The notes beneath the pieces were generated by a model. It worked only from the letters and a program-made list of their open reading frames with translations, made no database searches and was not told the DNA's origin. A DNA stretch of 64,000 bases from Phyllobacterium zundukense. GTDB taxonomy: Bacteria > Pseudomonadota > Alphaproteobacteria > Rhizobiales > Rhizobiaceae. The stretch is taken from assembly GCF_002764115.1 (NCBI RefSeq), contig NZ_CP017940.1:248001-312000 (forward strand). The letters are read 5' to 3'. Numbering within the stretch: the stretch's first letter is position 1; each line of letters begins with the position of its first letter. Below are positions 62,173-64,000 of the stretch, one piece after another. The position numbers and the translations under genes were made by a program.

Positions 62173-62523
62173 ATGATTGCAAATGTTCTGACAGCAGTGG
62201 TGGCGCTCCTGCATGTCTATTTCATGTTTCTGGAAATGATTGCTTGGGACAAACCGCTAGGGCTGAAAACCTTCAGGCTGACGCAGGAATTCGCTTCGGC
62301 CTCCAAGGCTCTCGCCATGAACCAGGGACTTTATAATGGCTTCCTGGTTGCTGGGCTGGTCTGGGGGCTGTGGCTCGGCGATGCGGGCTTTGCCATTAAG
62401 GCGTTTTTCCTCGGCTGTGTGATCGTCGCAGGGGTGTTCGGTGCGTTGACCGTTGGCAGGAAAATTCTCTTCGTGCAGGCGGGGCCTGCCTTGCTGGCGC
62501 TGCTTGCACTGGTCTACGCCTGA
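62173..62523 (+). CDS. DUF1304 family membrane protein
   Basis: A 116-residue protein with four probable membrane segments, starting M-I-A-N-V-L-T-A-V-V-A-L-L-H-V-Y-F-M-F-L-E-M; conserved N-Q-G-L-Y-N-G-F and F-G-A-L-T-V-G match DUF1304 and its usual length. ATG 62173 follows a GGGGACGGTGGGG purine stretch; a TTG at 62116 would add a non-hydrophobic extension. Function unknown. Its gene follows the ABC exporter by 66 bp. Confidence 0.82.
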   Translation: MIANVLTAVVALLHVYFMFLEMIAWDKPLGLKTFRLTQEFASASKALAMNQGLYNGFLVAGLVWGLWLGDAGFAIKAFFLGCVIVAGVFGALTVGRKILFVQAGPALLALLALVYA

Positions 62524-62526
62524 GCT

Positions 62527-63558
62527 TCAGCGCTCCGTGAGCTTCAGTTCGATACGCCGATTGCGAGCACGGACTTCCGGTGTTTCGCCAGGTTCAAGCG
62601 GCTGGAATTCGCCGAAACCTGCTGCGACGAGGCGGTTTGCCGGGACTCCGTTGGCAATCAGGAATTTGACCACGGAAATGGCGCGCGCGGATGACAGCTC
62701 CCAATTGTCCTTGAACTGACCGGTCCCGGAAAGAGCGACGTTGTCGGTGTGACCATCAACGCGCAGAACCCAGTTGATCTCATCAGGGATTTCCTTCTGC
62801 AGCTCGATCAAGGCGACAGCGAGTTTTTTCATTTCCTCGGAACCAGCTTCATTCAAAACCGCTGTGCCGGAAGGAAACAGCACTTCGGATTGGAAAACGA
62901 AGCGATCTCCGACAATGCGGATATTTTCGCGGTCGGAGAGGATTTCACGCAGGCGGCCGAAAAAGTCGGAGCGGTAACGGTTGAGTTCCTGAACGCGCTG
63001 CGCCAAGGCCACATTCAAGCGCTTGCCGAGGTCGGCAATCTTGGCATTGGATTCCTTGTCGCGCGATTCAGAAGCGTTGAGCGCGTCTTCCAGAGCGCCG
63101 ATCTGCTTGCGCAGGGCCATGATCTGCTGGTTCAGGATTTCGACCTGCGACAGCGCTCGGGCGCTGATCTGTTTTTCGCTTTCAAGGCCGCTGGAAAGTT
63201 CGTTGATCTTGCCCTCAGCGGCAGCACCCGCGCCTGCGCCTTGAGAAAGCAGAGACTGGAGGCGCGATTGCTCGTTTTGCGCATTGGTGAGCGACGCCTG
63301 AAGATTGGCGATCGTATCTTCCAGATCCTGCTTGTTGCCTTGCTCAAGCGACAGGAGCTGCGTGAGTTCGTTTATCTGCGAGTTGAGCCGATTGAGAACG
63401 GCGTCCTTGCCGGTGATCTCCTGGCTCAGAAGAAACTGTGCCAGCACGAACACTGACAACAGGAACATGATCGACAACAGCAAGGTCGATAGCGCGTCGA
63501 CGAAACCTGGCCAGTAATCAACGTGACGGAGGGCTTTGCGGTTACGACCCAAGGCCAT
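62527..63558 (-). CDS. OmpA/MotB-like peptidoglycan-binding membrane protein
   Basis: A 343-residue protein: short cytoplasmic start, one membrane segment (residues about 20-45: L-S-T-L-L-L-S-I-M-F-L-L-S), a long coiled coil (50-195) and a C-terminal OmpA-like domain (215-343) with V-D-G-H-T-D-N, S-S-A-R-A and N-R-R-I-E-L. The topology is that of MotB/TolR-type stator subunits that fix a proton channel to peptidoglycan. The gene for a MotA/TolQ-like partner ends 2 bp upstream. No flagellar gene is in the window, so it is probably a non-flagellar pair. Confidence 0.85.
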   Translation of the reverse strand: MALGRNRKALRHVDYWPGFVDALSTLLLSIMFLLSVFVLAQFLLSQEITGKDAVLNRLNSQINELTQLLSLEQGNKQDLEDTIANLQASLTNAQNEQSRLQSLLSQGAGAGAAAEGKINELSSGLESEKQISARALSQVEILNQQIMALRKQIGALEDALNASESRDKESNAKIADLGKRLNVALAQRVQELNRYRSDFFGRLREILSDRENIRIVGDRFVFQSEVLFPSGTAVLNEAGSEEMKKLAVALIELQKEIPDEINWVLRVDGHTDNVALSGTGQFKDNWELSSARAISVVKFLIANGVPANRLVAAGFGEFQPLEPGETPEVRARNRRIELKLTER

Positions 63559-63560
63559 AT

Positions 63561-64000
63561 TCAGTTTGCCTTGTCACGGGAGATCGCATCTCCCAGTTTG
63601 GCGAGCGTCTGGCGGATGGATTTTTGCTCGTCCGCCTGCTTTTCCACCCAATCGCGCATCATCTGTTGTTCCGTGCGCATGTTCTTCACAAGCCCCTGAA
63701 TGCCCTCGGCAAGACTTGCCAAGGCTGCCGTCGTGCGCTGGCTTGAGCCACCGGTCTCCTGAATGTTCTGCAGGCGCTCCGACAAGGCCCGGAGTTCGTC
63801 GGATGTACCGCTGCTCGCCGCATCAAGCGCATGCAGGTCGGAACCGAGATCGGTGACACTGGAAAGCCAGTTTTCAAGCTCCGTATAAAAGCGGTTTTGT
63901 GCACGACCGGCCTGCAGATCAAGGAAGCCGAGAATAAGCGAGCCTGAAAGGCCGAAGAGCGAAGATGAGAAGGCTGTCCCCATGCCACGAAGCGGCGATT
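63561..64000 (-). CDS. MotA/TolQ/ExbB-like protein, C-terminal part (cut by window end)
   Basis: The frame is open to the end of the window, reading ...S-P-L-R-G-M-G-T-A-F-S-S-S-L-F-G-L-S-G-S-L-I-L-G-F on entry. That segment resembles the last membrane helix of a MotA/ExbB proton-channel subunit; after it comes a helical cytoplasmic tail of about 115 residues (Q-A-G-R-A-Q-N-R-F onward). The stop at 63561 is 2 bp from the start of the OmpA/MotB-like gene, as expected for a channel and anchor pair. The N-terminus is outside the window. Confidence 0.75.
   Translation of the reverse strand, partial: SPLRGMGTAFSSSLFGLSGSLILGFLDLQAGRAQNRFYTELENWLSSVTDLGSDLHALDAASSGTSDELRALSERLQNIQETGGSSQRTTAALASLAEGIQGLVKNMRTEQQMMRDWVEKQADEQKSIRQTLAKLGDAISRDKAN

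Overview
The window looks like chromosomal DNA of an alphaproteobacterium of the order Hyphomicrobiales (Rhizobiales), most like Phyllobacterium, Brucella/Ochrobactrum or Rhizobium relatives. Supporting signs are moderately high G+C, long PstC and PstA with N-terminal extensions, a cysteine-free L31, a PE-LIG-POL type LigD with two Ku genes, several solute-binding-protein ABC operons, and a 6S RNA gene just upstream of 5-formyltetrahydrofolate cyclo-ligase. The genus is an inference. No insertion sequence, prophage, CRISPR array, tRNA or rRNA gene was seen.

1-9.6 kb: the tail of a probable glycine betaine binding protein, then envelope genes (L,D-transpeptidase, lipoprotein, DUF3300, DUF2950, beta-barrel). 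A MarR regulator resembling LdtR follows, then small metabolic genes (GFA domain, aldo/keto reductase, SDR) and a GlxA-type regulator.

9.6-24.6 kb: two ABC importer operons on the minus strand. The first is polyamine-type (ATPase, binding protein, two permeases, terminal SDR) with a divergent LuxR-type regulator. The second is sugar-type and runs without real gaps into a phosphotriesterase-family enzyme, a ThuA/GATase-like protein and an M20 carbamoylase-like hydrolase; it carries tandem palindromic operators and an XRE-cupin regulator gene upstream. A DMT exporter and an FAH-family enzyme follow.

24.6-30.4 kb: a tightly coupled six-gene minus-strand operon matching Escherichia coli ynbABCD in gene content (CDP-alcohol phosphotransferase, CdsA-like enzyme, hydrolase-methyltransferase fusion, PAP2-dual-specificity phosphatase fusion), with an added PlsC-like acyltransferase and an unknown membrane protein. 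It is a credible, poorly described phospholipid pathway. 30.5-36.3 kb: a cyclic-di-GMP cluster, including a solitary amino-acid-type binding protein transcribed with a membrane diguanylate cyclase.

36.9-42.3 kb: topoisomerase IB, Ku, LigD, Ku (non-homologous end joining). 42.4-44.4 kb: GntR regulator and CynX-type MFS carrier. The 437-base gap 44,383-44,819 holds a 17-bp palindrome in front of the GntR gene and a three-repeat Pho box with a -10-like element in front of pstS; nothing else was recognised there. 44.8-51.1 kb: pstSCAB-phoU-phoB, without phoR.

51.1-64 kb: a VWA protein, GNAT and MoxR ATPase operon; 6S RNA and cyclo-ligase; YmdB-type phosphodiesterase; TerC; BioY and DUF1284; YebC; amino acid permease; L31; ABC exporter; DUF1304; and an OmpA/MotB-like protein paired with a MotA/TolQ-like protein cut by the window end.
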